Source of the DNA: Neckera pumila
Taxonomy: Eukaryota; Streptophyta; Bryopsida; Hypnales; Neckeraceae
Direction of reading: 5' to 3'
Assembly (NCBI GenBank): GCA_963969595.1
Contig: OZ018409.1
Span: 18,756,975 to 18,820,974 of the forward strand
DNA: 64,000 bases
Numbering within the stretch: the first letter of the stretch is position 1; every line of letters starts with the position of its first letter. Shown here piece after piece: positions 23,311 to 36,393 of the stretch. Under the pieces are notes generated by a model. It was not told the DNA's origin and did not search any database. It saw only the letters and a list, made by a program, of their open reading frames with translations. The translations under genes and the position numbers were made by a program.

Positions 23311-24476
23311 AATATTTCATCTATCTTAAATTTACATTATGTGCATTTCTAGCCCAAATTGCAAAACACAAAAACATGCTCATCCATGATGAACTATAGA
23401 GTTGAGCACTAAGGTAATAGGTCTTAAAGGAACCAAATTCTTCATATTCCCCTTGTAAAAAAATCTAAATAGTATGGTTAATGTCAAATTGAAGAACTGA
23501 TATGCAAAAGTTCAACACATCTTTCTATATGGTGTATAGACAAGATGGAAAGCTTAGGGGACGAGATCCACCTTTGATATGAGTGAAAATAGAATAGACA
23601 ATGTAGTTTAAGAAAAATTCTAAACAAATGAGAAACCATATGTGTTTTGTTTTCAATGAGTATAAATATGGTAATGAATGTTCCTTTTTTAATGTTCCAT
23701 TCTCAGTTAGTGAGGGACACTTTCTGAATGCATATTGCATGCCATTTAAATAAAAGAAGATGGCTACGGGGATACATTATGGCCACTTCACAAAACTATG
23801 CCACATGATTATGTACTACACCAACTATGAGCTAAAATAGCAACCTACTAGCTTTTGCTTTTAAAAATTATAACTAAAATGTCCATCATTCCAAACATTA
23901 TGAAACTTCCTTTGCTCACTACAAATTTCATTCTCCTTTCAATAAATGTTCATCCACTCCAATTTTGATTCACCTAGTAAAGGTTTGCTTCTTGGATTTG
24001 TTTCTTTAAAGTAGGGTTTTCTAAAAGCGGCTATGCTCTAAAAGGGTTTTCTAACATAGAGACACACATTGCACTCATTAGTGTACCATCAATGTACAAA
24101 TGGTGTACGTTCTAGGAAGGGGGACGCTTTTAGTGACTACTTTGTTTCCACTTCAAAAATTTGTAACTAGTCCACAAAGATTCAAAAATTATAAAACGAC
24201 TTTGGTTAGATGTCAATATCATTTTTCTTTCACTAAAAATTGATTGATAATTATTTCAAGAAACCACACTCGTCCTCATAATTGTGAATCAACCCTTAAA
24301 TTAAAAGCACCTAAATCAGAGAGGAGTCGCTTATGGACATCTAGAAAAAAATCTAAATTTATGCTCAAGTAGATCCAAAGTAGATAGATGGGGTTCCAAG
24401 AAGTTGTTACAATCACTTATATTGGCCAATCACCCGCGTGTGATCCAAGCTTACACTGCGTCATTTTTGGATGTTT
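23311..24476. other. AT-rich, no gene
   Basis: Nothing recognised on either strand. Confidence 0.5.
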
Positions 24477-24677
24477 CATTAGAGGCAATATCAGTCCTTT
24501 GGAGGGTTGCTCCAGATTGACATGCCAAGCTATTTCTAACTTGTCCTGTCAATCTGAAAAGGTCCCTCGGTGAGTAGTCTGCCAAGCTGACTACTCGCCG
24601 AAATAGTTAGATTTCGCGTGTTTTTTTGTTTTTGTTTTTGTCTTTAAATAAAAAATTTAATATTTAATTAATTAGTG

Positions 24678-24765
<88 letters not shown>

Positions 24766-24929
24766 CATTTTTAACTCGTAAAATTGGGTTCTTGCACCAT
24801 TGTTACTGCAACTTCAGTTGCATGGAAATAGGGAAAAACTGAATTTTTCAGCCTCAAAAAAAAGCAAATTTCAAGGTATTTCAGAAGGTTGTGGAGCAAC
24901 CCTCCAAAGACCTGAAATTTGCTTTAATG
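24477..24929 (-). mobile_element. CATTAG-ended MITE, copy J-2, with (TA)n inside (453 bp)
   Basis: Inverse copy of J-1: left end CATTAGAGGCAATATCAG, right end GACCTGAAATTTGCTTTAATG. A TA microsatellite (24679-24763) occupies the place taken by AAT in J-1. A hairpin with ACTACTCGCCG arms lies at about 24567-24600. Confidence 0.75.
24679..24763. repeat. (TA)n microsatellite
   Basis: About 42 TA units inside a MITE. Confidence 0.98.
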
Positions 24930-24963
24930 TCCGTGCCCACTTTCGTGTTAAAGTAAACCAACC

Positions 24964-25460
24964 CATTGTGGTCAAACTTTGGAGTCTACCCTCATGTCAT
25001 TGCTGAGTTTTTTCAAATTTTTTCCCTCACAAAGACAAGTGTGAGAGATAGTGAGGACATTTAAAATTAGTTTTGAATTTTTGAATATTTGATATTTTTG
25101 GACCATATATTTTTGAATATTTGATATTTTTTGGACCAAATATGAATTAGTTCTAAATTTTTGAATTGATCAGGCCGTAGGGGGTCTGTAGGCCACCTCA
25201 TGACCAACAAAATCTGAATCCAATATGGTCATCATCCTATTCAATGCAGTCACAACATTTTCAAACATAGAAGACCTAAAAAATTAGTTTTTACAAAAAA
25301 ATTTACACTGAAAAGTTGGAAGTACCTATTGAGGTCACTAATTATTCCATAACTACCATATAAGGCATTGATTGTGGTATGAAAAACCACAATGGGGTCA
25401 TTAGGTGTCCATCATGGGCCATTTGACCGCAATGGGGTCTTTTACCTTAGTCTAGTGTCC
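24964..25460 (+). repeat. Dispersed repeat P, copy 1
   Basis: Order of landmarks (ATGTCATTGCTGAGTT, AGACAAGTGTGAGAGAT, later GAGGTCACTAAT and GCATTGATTG) recurs at 45033-45720. Family unknown. Confidence 0.5.
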
Positions 25461-25971
25461 AAAATAGGTGCATCTCCCTAGTTGTTTCCAAAAATTCATA
25501 TTATATTCATACCAAGTCGGAAAAATATGAAACCAATTCTCTTGGTTTCCAAACCTAGTTCCTATCAAGCACACATAATTTTTTTTCTTTCTCTATGCAC
25601 CCTCCAAATCAAAAGATCCGAAACAAGTGTCCACTTCACGTGCTTCTAACCTTAAAAGGGTTGCATTTTGTTCGAGCAGCCTACCTTACTGTTCTCATAT
25701 TGACAATGTCATTCAGTCGTGCCTTCGTCTTCTTCTTCGAAGTTAGGTTATGATTATCCAGGTCGGTCCTTGTCGGCTGTCAATAAACTAAACTTCAATT
25801 GAGTAATTTGTGGGGAAACTAACTGCAGTGAGCGCGCTCCCTTTCTTCCTCTTTTTTTAAATTATAACAAATGCGCTCCCTTTTTTTTTCCTTTTCTCTT
25901 TATTCTCTTGACAAATGGGAGACCCATAGCTCCCCTTTTCTTTCAGTCGTACAAATTGAGAAAGAAATAAG

Positions 25972-26716
25972 TTACCCCCTAAAGGACCAAGCACCGTTTT
26001 TTTAGCAACGTAGCAATTTTGGGCAGCTTACTACGGTTGGAGTTTTTATTTTTTTTCTTTGAAAATTTTACACAACATGTGCCCGAGGAGTAGCTTTAAG
26101 GCCCAACAATTTTCGTAGCTTTTGACTATATGATTAAAAAGTTATTGCATGATATGTGATTTTCAGTGGACGGCGGGCAGCCCGGGCAGCTCAAAAAACT
26201 TCTTTAAAAATGACTTTAAAAAAAAAAAAATCTGAAACTGGTTCTTTAGATTTATATAGAAGTCTGAAGCTTTGAATCATTCAATTTGGATCTATGAGTC
26301 ATAAGTTATGAGGATTTTAAGTTTGTGGGTAGGTATGGAGTCTTTCAAAACCATACCTACCCACAAACTTAAAATCCTCATAACTTTTGACTCATAGATC
26401 CAAATTGAATGATTCAAAGCTTCAGACTTCTATATAAATCTAAAGAACCAGTTTCAGATTTTTTTTTTTTTTAAAGTCATTTTTAAAGAAGTTTTTTGAG
26501 CTGCCCGGGCTGCCCGCCGTCCAATGAAAATCACATATCATGCAATAACTTTTTAACCGTATAGTCAAAAGCTACGAAAATTGTTGGGTCCTGAAGCTAC
26601 TCCTCGGGCACATGTTGTGTAAAATTTTCAAAGAAAAAAATAAAAACTCCATCCGTAGTAAGCTGCCCAAAATTGCTATGTTGCCAAAAAACGGTGCTTG
26701 GTCCTTTAGGGGTTAA
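25972..26716. mobile_element. TTAA foldback element, second palindromic copy (745 bp)
   Basis: Same structure as 15217-15968. The left target site is mutated to TTAC (25972-25975), the right is TTAA (26713-26716). Arms are about 366 bp with a loop of about 12 bases near 26344. Arm sequence differs from the other palindrome, so both are old enough to have diverged from each other while each stayed internally symmetrical. Confidence 0.9.
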
Positions 26717-28701
26717 AGCAGTGCATTGACGGAGGGCCAACTTATCCTTATTATCTTTATTTCTTTTCTTCTCTTTTTTTCCCCTTTTCCTTTTTTTTTC
26801 TTTTTTTGACAAATAAAGGGATCCTTGTTATTATCTTGGTTACAAAGGCGCCACCAAGCCAGGGGAAAGGTGAACCCCTACTGTGTCGAGCGTTGCTGCT
26901 GCTGCCGCCCTCACTGGGATATGGCAAAAGGCCCCCCCAAAACACTCATGCCGTCATCAAGTCCTCTGCAGGACTGGTGATGATGGTTGGCATAACTCAC
27001 GTAAAAAAATCCCCATGCAATGATGCAACCACACGAATCCAGAGGCAGTCAGGGCTTTTAGTGGCTTTTTTGCTTTTCTGTTTTTTTTGTTTTTTTGGGG
27101 TCCCCAGTGAGAAACTTTATAATCACTGCAAAAGTGGGAGGAACAACTGTCAAAAGCGAGGAAAACTCACCGACATAATGCAATAGTCTTTTCCATTTGT
27201 TAAATTAGAAAATTTTAATTTAATTCTATAAAAAAAATAATTTAAAATTAAAAGTTAAAATTTTAAAATATAAACTCACCGACCAAACAAGGCACCAGAG
27301 TCAGTCAGAGGTTCAGTTGGGGCTGTTGTTTTGTTTTTGTTGGAAACCAAGGAAACAGACGGACCGACGTTGGGGCTGTTGTTGGAGCAGCTCCATGCTC
27401 TACAGGAACTCCATTTACTACAGGAACTCCATTTGCTACTGTCGTTGACGTTACTAAGTTAGAGCATCACCGCAAGGCTCGTCAGGAGGCCTCAGGAATG
27501 CCACTCTAGGCTTGTCCAGAGGAAAACAGCTCCACACTAAGTTGGCACCCCTTTAAGGTACAAGTTGTGTTGTTCCTCCCGTCATTCCCACTTTTACTCG
27601 ACAATGGAGGGCCTTTGTAGCCGACAATTTTACTTGCACGACAACTTGGTCAACTTTGAATATAGCCTTAATGGAAGACGTGGAGGCCTGTGAGAGGTGT
27701 GAGAAGAAAGGGACGAACTTTAGCAAGGATCCTTTGGGGTTGGTTGGTGTGGAGCATCGCGTTTTGAGTGCACCACCACATCTCAAGAGGGAGGAAGTGC
27801 CTTGTTGCTTTTGATGTTGTGGTCAAATTTGAGTACGACTTGTGGTTATACTCTTAGAACATGGCCACCCAAGCGCATTAGGAACGACACAACAAACGTG
27901 CTAGAGTGGTTGTCACAGGCTTTAGAGTTGTAGGCGGAGCTCAAACCTTCACCCCTAATGCAACTAGGCATTGTGGCTCCATGCAATTGTTGATTTAGGA
28001 GCCACATGGCATCTTTTTGCTCATGCTTTTTACTAGTAATCCATTAAGTAATGCTCCATGGGTGTTTTTTTAACATATTGAAGACAAATTCTCCTCAATC
28101 CACAAAACTATGTCACCAAAGAGGCCCTCAATTGTTGAATGGCCGGTCCATTTTTTTCAATGGCCGCTTGATTGGGAGAATGACAGTGCGGTTGCAAAAT
28201 TCCGCCAAGGTCTTGCTCAAAGGTGTTGTGACTAAGCGCACATGGGTGGCTATGTTCTAGTGAGGGTGCTAATTTCCATTGAAGACCTGGACCTTCGAAC
28301 TATAGTTTTCCATTCGGTAATCTCCCGCCAAGTCGGTCCTCCAACCCATATTCTTGGGAATTTTGGGCCTAGAGGGCCTGGAGCCTTGGTTGGAAGAGTG
28401 CAATTTCAGCTACAATCCAAATGTTGATAGCTGCTTTTTTTCTTTATTTCCAGGAAAGGACATTAATAATGCTTAATAAGGTAGATGTTAATTTGTAAAG
28501 TATGCTGATGCTAAGAAAAAGTGGAAAACTCTGCACATTTGTAGGGAATTGGGTTCTAGGTCAAGCATCCAATGAAAACAACATTACAAATTGTCCACTG
28601 TAGCTTTTGGCCCCCCTCCACTTGTTGGAGGTCCGGGGAAGCAATAGAAATTAGCTTTGAAACTCCCCTCTCAATTGCCCACGACATGCAACATCTCTAC
28701 C
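26717..28701. other. Mixed-composition region, possible decayed coding remnants
   Basis: A pyrimidine-rich tract (26755-26812) is followed by GC-richer DNA. Frames around 26806-27186 and 28051-28427 are open but interrupted or low-complexity. Between 27550 and 28430 the codon-like texture (for example KRPSIVEWPVHFFQW in one frame near 28110) hints at an old coding or transposon remnant, but I cannot name a family. Confidence 0.25.
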
Positions 28702-29598
28702 TTAACCCCTAAGAGCCCAAGGCCTTTTCTACCTCAAAAAACACCCAAAACTGCCATTTCTAGAGCATTCATAAAAAAAGTTTTAAAAATTGATTTTTTG
28801 GGAATGTAACCGTTTGATCTTGTAGTTGACTTGTGTGAGAACATGTGGTAAAAAATTTGTGAGGTTTGACCGTATAGATTGGGAGATATTTGCATTCAAA
28901 GTCTTTTTTTTTTTTTTTCTTTCCACTGTGCCTGAAAATTTCAGATGCCTTTGACCGCCATTTTCTGAATTTTTTTCTACTATAGACCTCCAATTTATAA
29001 TTTTTTCTTATGGGGAAACATATTAGGCATGTGCATACCAATTATCAAGGCAATCCAAGACAATCCCAATATTCAAAAAAATTAAAATTTGCCACTATGT
29101 CCCAAGAAATGACAATTCAATAGGCCATTTTCAAAAAAGAAATCCCATCACACATTTTTTGATTTAATGAATCTGAATGGTGGATTGAATTAAAGATGCA
29201 CTTGTATTTTAGAAGTAGGAAAAAAAAAGTTTGAAAAATGTCAAAATCTCTAACATCTACAAGCTTCTAAAGCCTTATGTGACCTCCCAATAGGCACAAC
29301 AATAGCCTCTCTTGCCACCTCTTGCCACCTCTCCTCTCTTGCCACCTCTGCTGCCCCCATGGGAGTCAAAGCCAGATTCTTAAGGGGCAGCAGATTCCCG
29401 AACTGAAATTAATTTTCAAATGCTCATAACTTTTGGAGGATAAGTCGGAATTTGATGAAATTTATCTTCCCGCAAAGCTAATGTGATTTCCTATCTCCCA
29501 AAAAAATTTCAGAAAATCATATGAAAAATTGAGGTCACATGAGCTTGCCCGAAGTACCAAAAAACCCTCCCAAGGACACTTGGGCTTTTAGGGGTTAA
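28702..29598 (+). mobile_element. TTAA element, subfamily B (897 bp)
   Basis: TTAA at 28702-28705 and 29595-29598, termini CCCCTAAGAGCCC and GGGCTTTTAGGGG. Subterminal motif at about 28806-28826. A short CTTGCCACCTCT tandem lies at about 29303-29352. No coding capacity. Confidence 0.85.
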
Positions 29599-30404
29599 CG
29601 TAAACCATTCCCAAGAAATGCGCCGTTCATTTCCTAGGAGGCTTTTAGGGCGCAATGAGGCTGTAATGCCCGTGTAATCGGGCATTACGGATTTTCCATC
29701 CGACTATGATTTCTCATCCAATTTCAAAGTTTTTTGCTTGTGGTTTACGCTGGCCAATCCCCCATATCGTTGGGATTCTGCGAATTAAAATGCCTCCTTG
29801 TCGGGCTCCACCCTCCTCGTTGGCATTTTAATACCTCGAACATTGCCCTATAAGGTAACTACACCTAAAATTGCATGGTTTCTAAAATTGCACAGTGGAT
29901 ATTCTTGCCTAATATGTACTCCCACTATTCATTTGACTCTATGATTACTTTTGGGTACATCTATTCTTAGCACTTTGAAAACTCATAGTTTACTCACACG
30001 GTGTTCAAAAAATACATTCTAAGAGATTCTAGAATTCCTTTTTGACTACCAAAGGGACCCCACAAAAAAAATTCAATATAATAGTGAAAACCATGCTGAA
30101 TCAGGCTGAATTGCTTAACTGAATTTAAGGTCAGTTACCTTACTTCCCTTCACTCTTCTGTGCCCCGGCACCAAGTGCGTGATTGGAGCCCTGAGGTGAG
30201 GGTGAGCCAGGAGTGGCTAACGTCGTGAGATCCCTTCTCTGCCTTGCCCAATTAATGCCAACTACTTGGTGGCTCCCACCCAAACCAAACAAAAGGATCG
30301 AGTTAATGCAGTGGATTCGCCCATTCTTTCAAGAAAAAGGGCCGATTAATTTGAAAGGTTGATTTTTATTTTATTTTTTGATCAAATGAAAAATATCATT
30401 GCAT
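29599..30404. other. Spacer, no gene
   Basis: A small hairpin (TAATGCCCGTGTAATCGGGC then ATTA) lies at about 29662-29688. Nothing else recognised. Confidence 0.5.
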
Positions 30405-31322
30405 TTAACTCCAAAAATACCAAGGCAGTTTTTGGCTCCAAAACCATTGAAAACTGCCATTTCTACTGCGATCACTTTCTAAACTAAATTTTTTTTTTTT
30501 TAGAATCTAACCGTAGGGTCTTGTACTTCACTTGTCTTAGATCATGTAGTAATATTTTCATGAAGGTTGACCTTATGGATTGGAAGATATTAGCATTTGA
30601 AGTTGGAAATGAAGTTTTTTTGAATTGCGGCCTGCAATTTCAGATGACTTTGGTGGCCATTTGTGGATTTCTTTTGCAATACACACCATTAAGTTAAAAA
30701 AAAATTTGTTGAAAATTTAAGTTGAGAGTCGGAGAAAAAAATTTCAAATTGTCAAAATATGATTTTCACATATAAAAAAACTGTTAAGTAAAAGTAGGTC
30801 CAAAATTGAACAAAATACTAAATCATTAATAGCTCTTAGATTGAATTGAAACACCATAATTCCAACGATGGGATTGTTCTTGCAAACAAACTTAACCTTT
30901 TGAAAAAAAAAAACTTGAAAAAATTTGAAAATTGCATTCAAAAATGAATTCTGTAAGTTATTTTTTTTGAAGTTGCTTAGATTGCCCAAAAAAACAAGAT
31001 TGTCCATAACTTTCTCATTTTGAGTCCAAATAGAATGAATCAAAGCTTCAAATGTAGACAAAAACATGATCTTTGAGAAGAAAAATTGAATTTTTTTTTA
31101 AATTAAATTTTTTTTTTCTGACCGATAAACTGTTTTTTTGACTTTGGGTGGCATAACTTTTGCTCCCGGGCACCGATTGGAAAAAAATATTATTTTAGAA
31201 AGCTAATGTGATTTCCTATTTTCCAAAAAAGTTTTAAAAAATCATGTCAAAATTTCAAGTTGTATGAGCCTGCTTAAAATCCCAAGTGTCTCTCGAGGGG
31301 ACTTTGGTACTTTAGAGGCTAA
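30405..31322 (+). mobile_element. TTAA element, subfamily B, eroded ends (918 bp)
   Basis: TTAA at 30405-30408 and CTAA at 31319-31322. Termini are worn (TTAACTCCAAAAATACC, ACTTTAGAGG) but the interior follows 28702-29598 and 46300-47232. Subterminal motif at about 30507-30527. Confidence 0.75.
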
Positions 31323-34017
31323 AAAAACCCACAAAGTTCGAAATGTTGAATTTGGTTGGCTTGAGAAGCCTGGCCGGGAACTGAATTGGATGGTCAAGTC
31401 TATAGTAGTGCAAACAAGCCTCTTGCAGAGGTAAAGCCCAAGGTGAATGTAAAAACAAGAACCCTAGTTTGTGCCGTCTTTGTTCAATTGTTAGCACCTC
31501 TCTTAGCTAATTTGGGGCCTCTCCTTGCAAATATGAACTCAGATTTTGCAAAAAAAACGTTCTTGCATTTTCCCCATGATTAAAACCAGAAGGGGGGGGG
31601 GGGGAGACAAAACAGTCTCTGCAAGGCAAAGGCCAGGGAAGACTGATTCCCTATTGCCTCAAATTTTACACTTGCAAAAAACACTGGAATTCTTTATTTG
31701 CCACATATGATAAAATTTGCAATTTCTAAATTTATATTTGCAATCAGAGGCCCCAATTAGCTAGGAGATGTGAAGAAATACAAAATTTAAGCGCCACAAA
31801 ATAGGGGGCAAGTCCATCTCACTCGGAAGCTTCAGTTAGTAGTTAATAGCTTAAATTCGTTACTGTACCGGTACTTAGGGCTAGGCTGAGCTTAAGGTTA
31901 CAGAAACTTACTTCGACGGAAGTCCTCCACGAAGTCCTCAACGTCCGTCCAAACCAGCGACTTCCGCAAGTATAAGTTACTGTTTGATGCACACTCCAGG
32001 TTCTGTAACGTAGTGAAACAAATATTTCCTGGGAGAATTTTTGTAATCCTTTGCATGGGGGATGTTTTTAATAATGGGGGAGGAGTTTTTTTCTATATTT
32101 AGAAGGGAGCATTTTTAACGACTCTATGCATGGCGTGTGTACACCACATGTTTTTAACAAGCGAGGATGATTTGTCTTATTGCGGATGGTCCATCAAAAT
32201 AAACAAAACAAAAATAGTACGGAGTACTTGGAGCATCATTCTTTAACAAGACTTCTACATTTGCCCTTCAAAGTAGAGGTTCATCTCATCTTCAAATCCA
32301 AAAAAGAAATACTCTTGGTGTATAGTTAGTAGATCAATCACAAATTATTCTTATTGGTTGTGTTCTTTTGGAAAGAGACTATGGCATTACAAAATCATAT
32401 TAAAACTTTTCTTCCATTTGGAATCATTATACTTAAAAAGGTTGGACCATATCTTTCTTCAAATAGTAGGATAAATAAAAGTGTGCCTTTTACAACTTTT
32501 ATGACCTTTTGGTTCAAATACTATAGCCTTTTAACAAAAAGGTGTCCTCTTTCAAAGTACTGACACTTTAGCCTTTTAACAAGAAGGTGTCCTTTTTGGA
32601 ATCCCATTTTTTTTTTGGTTATTGTTAATATTCAAAAACTATTCCAACTTTCTATCTACAATACAATGATAGCTCCCTATAGGTAGCCCTCCATTGTACT
32701 CTACCGTTTGTACCCATAAGTCCCAAGACATCAAATAAACTCTTTTCTACAATATTGGTTGTACTAGAGAACAACATGGAACAATGATAGTTACTAGTGT
32801 GGATAGAATGGTCGGGACTTGCAAAACAACATCTTTGCACCGGGGCTTTTTTTTTCATTTTTTATGAAGTGCCAAGGTGGTGATATAAAATGTTATAGTA
32901 TAGTGCCATACTGGTGCTCGAAATTTCAACATTCATCCACATACTAGATAGAAAATATCACATTATTACATGTATATAATTTTGTTTTCATCCACAATCT
33001 GGCAATTTCATCCAAGTGTTTTATTTAGCTCAAAGTTGCATGGCAAAAAACTTCACAATTTTTTGCCATTTTTTAGCCAAATTATATTTTTCTAGTGCAA
33101 TCTAGCAGCAGAAAGCCAAAAACAAAAAAGCCTACTTTACACACAGGCATGCACTTTGGATTTAAACAAGCATAAGTCAGGTGCTATGCTATCACTAAGC
33201 TTATGGACCTGAATGAAAGAGTGAAATGGCCTTCTCGCCGGAGACTCAATCTCTTGGTTCCATGTACTGTTTCCCTTACCAATGGAAATTGTCCATTTGT
33301 AAAAAATAAAAATAAATAAAAAAGTGTAAAATGGCCAGGCTTTGATGAGGTACTAGAAACTAGGTTCAATTTAATTTTAGTTTTTTTAGTTTTAGTTTTA
33401 TTTACACAAAGTCGGTGGTTCAAATTTTTTCATTTTTCATCACATATGCTGAATTTGAACAAGTCATTATCTATTGTCATTAAAGCAAAGGAAGCTCAAG
33501 CTACTTTGCCAAATATAGGTCTCTCTGAAACAATGTTATCATAAAAAGCCTCTACTGTCAGCCAACCACCGAAGCACAGCAGCACTCCCATCTTGGCTAG
33601 CAGACATCCATATAAACCACAGACAATGATGATCAGAATAGTGATGATGAAGAAGAAATAAAACTCCGCCAAGTTTTAATTAAATGCTAGAAGTGAACTA
33701 GCAAGGCCATTAATTTTGAGTTTCCAACCACCACCAGATTGCCGGTAACTATCGGTACAGGCAATTTGAAAGAGGGAGGTTTGCAGCGCAAAATCGACCT
33801 GAATCAGCAAATAGAATTTGGAGTAAGGTAACAGGTCCAGAAATCGCCCATTTAAGATCTGAAAGTGAATTTTGGGGAGGTGAAGTTTCTTGAAATAATT
33901 TTCAGTAAATTTTCCTTGAAAGACAAGAGGAATTGACATCTAGCCCAAGTCGTTTCATGTTTTTTGGAGTTTTCTGGAATTAGTAATGAAATTTTGAAGT
34001 TGAAGTGGCATAGGGCT
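31323..34017. other. 2.7 kb without a gene
   Basis: Holds the 13-G run and a short direct repeat with TTTTAACAAxAAGGTGTCC near 32525 and 32571. No coding region with a domain. Confidence 0.5.
31592..31604. repeat. Poly(G) run, 13 bases
   Basis: Uninterrupted G run in an otherwise AT-rich region. Confidence 0.95.
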
Positions 34018-34120
34018 CTAAATCGCCCACCCCCTAAAATGTACACTATTTGTACATTGTTGAAGGCTATGAAAAGCAACATGTACAAGTAGTGTACATT
34101 TGAGTAGGATGGGCGATTTT
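34018..34120. mobile_element. 103 bp hairpin MITE
   Basis: CTAAATCGCCCACCC pairs with GGATGGGCGATTTTAG, and inner AATGTACACTA with TAGTGTACATT. Another AAATCGCCCAT occurs at 33840. Confidence 0.65.
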
Positions 34121-34171
34121 AGTGCCTGTGCTATTTCATAGCCGGTTACCTTAGCTTTGATAGCACTTGGT

Positions 34172-35103
34172 TTAACCCCTAAAGGACCAACATGCGTTTT
34201 TTGGCCGTATAGAAATTCTGGGCAGGTACGTGTGACTAGAGATATCCATATTTGAGGCTGAAATTTTAATAGAAGGTGGGGGCAAGGAATATCTTCATGT
34301 GTACCAAGTTTCATGACATTTTGAAATACGAGTAAAAAGTTGTGAACTAATATGTTGCTTTTTTTTGTAACTAGGCAGTTTGGGCAGATCAGAAAAAATA
34401 ATTTTTTCCGGAATTTAAAAAAAAAAATTGGTTCTCTACATTTATATATACTTAAAAATCTTTGAGTCATTCCATTTCAATCAATGAGTCAAAAGTTATG
34501 AGGGTTTTTGGTTTGCGGGCAGTTATGGATTCTCTACTCTAAAAAAATCTTTAAAGTCGTTTATTCAACTCAGTTTTCAATATTTTTGGAAAAAAATAAA
34601 ATCCTAGGATGTAAATTGATTATTACAACATTACAACCGTTGGGATTGGCATTTTTAAATTCCATGATTAAAATTTTAACAATTTAGTATTTTGAATCAT
34701 TTTCTACTTCTTTCTACTTACTATTTTTTTCCTATATGTTGTACAATTCCAAATGATGTGAAATTTTTCAAGCATATCGACAACTTGTTTAGGAAACTGA
34801 ATTCAAAGAAGCACCACCTTTATTGGCATTTTTTCATTGAAAAGTGAGCTTGCAAAGTGCAGCTGCCCGGTTTTTCGCAGGATTGAAAAAATGGTTTTCA
34901 AGACTTTGAATGCTTATATCTTATGATCCACACAATGGAATTTTCTGAAATTTTTACCACATGTTTTCAAAATATCATACTACAAGATCCTACGGTTACA
35001 TGTGTCAAAAATTGTTTTTTTCCAAAAATTTGGTAGTTGTATTAGAAATGGCAGTTCTGGAGCGTTTTTGGTGACAACATAGTCAGGAAACTTTAGAGGT
35101 TAA
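34172..35103 (-). mobile_element. TTAA element, subfamily A' (932 bp)
   Basis: TTAA at 34172-34175 and 35100-35103. Almost identical, in inverse orientation, to 36390-37321, which has exactly the same length. Subterminal motif at about 34979-35000. Confidence 0.9.
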
Positions 35104-35207
35104 ATATATATTTTTTGCAATAGTTGGTGATGAAAATCTTCTTTACAGCAATAAAAGTGTAGGATATGGAAAATTAGTGTGGGGCAACCTAATTGCACTA
35201 TTTGGTG

Positions 35208-35461
35208 TACACTAAATAGTGCAATTAGGTTGCCCCACACTAGTATCTTGACATTCTGCACTATATAACTAAGTGAAGGTGCTGTAGAAGGATGCAATAA
35301 TCAAGGACCCATCTGTCTTGCATGGGTTGGTGATTGCTTGATGGCTTGGGTTTAGAAAACTACATGCGCTTCCATGTAGACAAAGCAATGAGTCAAGAGG
35401 TAATTTATCTCAGTAAGGCAACCTAATTGGTTAAGGCAACCCAATTGCACTATTTAGTATA
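35208..35461 (+). mobile_element. 254 bp TIR element, copy C-1
   Basis: Begins TACACTAAATAGTGCAATTA and ends TGCACTATTTAGTATA, inverted termini inside TA dinucleotides. Just upstream an extra inverted terminus makes a palindrome at 35175-35242. No coding capacity. Confidence 0.75.
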
Positions 35462-35476
35462 GCAAGAATTGGAGAT

Positions 35477-36393
35477 TTAACCCCTAAAGGACTAGCATGC
35501 GGTTTTGGGCAACACAAAAATTTTGGGCAGGTACGTGTGACTAGAGATTTCCATATTTTAAGCTGAAATTTTAATAGAAGATGGGCGCAAGGAGTATCTT
35601 TCATATGCACTAAATTTTATGACATTTGGAAATAGGAACCAAAAGTTATGGCCAAATATGTTACTTTTTTTCGTAGCTGGGCAGTCCGAGCATATCAGAA
35701 AAAAATCACTTTTTTCAAAAATAAAAATTTTAAATTGGTTTTCTAGAGTTATATATATGTGGAGAGCTTTGAATCATTCCATTTTGACCAATGAGTCAAA
35801 AGTTATGAGGGTTTTTAGTTTGCGGGCAGTTATAGATTCTCTACTCTGAAATAAACTTTGAAGTTGTTTATTTAACTCAATTTTCAATATTTTTTGAAAT
35901 TTTTTTTTATAGGATGTAGGTTGTATTACAACCATTGGGATTGAAATTTTTCAATTCCATAACTAAATTCTTAACAGTTTAGTATTTTGGATCATTCTCT
36001 ACTTCTTTCTACTTACTATTTTTTTTGTATATGTTGTACAATACCAAATGATTTGAAAATTTTTAGGCATGTAGCCAACTTGTTTAGGAAAAATAATTCA
36101 AAGATGCACCACCATTTGGGACATTTTTTCATACAAATGTGACCTTGTGAAGTGCAGCTGCCCTGTTTTTCGCAGGGACAAAAAAAGGATTTTTTGCCAA
36201 TTCAAATGCTAATATCTTCCAATCCGCATGGTGGAAAATTTTGAATTTTTTTGCACATCTTCTAAAACTAGTTTACTATAAGATCCTACAATTACATGTC
36301 TCAAAAAAAATTCAAAAATTTGGTATTTGTACTAAAAATGGCATTTTTGGAGTGTTTTCGGTGAAAACATAGTCATGAAACTTTAGGGGTTAA
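35477..36393 (-). mobile_element. TTAA element, subfamily A' (917 bp)
   Basis: TTAA at 35477-35480 and 36390-36393; the right TTAA is shared with the next element. Clearly more diverged from its two neighbours than they are from each other. Confidence 0.9.

Noticed and set aside
26597..26945. Lys/Glu-rich minus-strand frames
   Set aside because: Low-complexity translation of a pyrimidine tract.
27550..28430. Possible retrotransposon or hAT coding remnant
   Set aside because: Protein-like texture in changing frames, but no reverse transcriptase, integrase or DDE motif could be identified.
34018..34470. 150-codon minus-strand frame also present as 37023-37358
   Set aside because: Both lie inside near-identical TTAA elements; sharing reflects DNA identity, and diverged copies break the frame.
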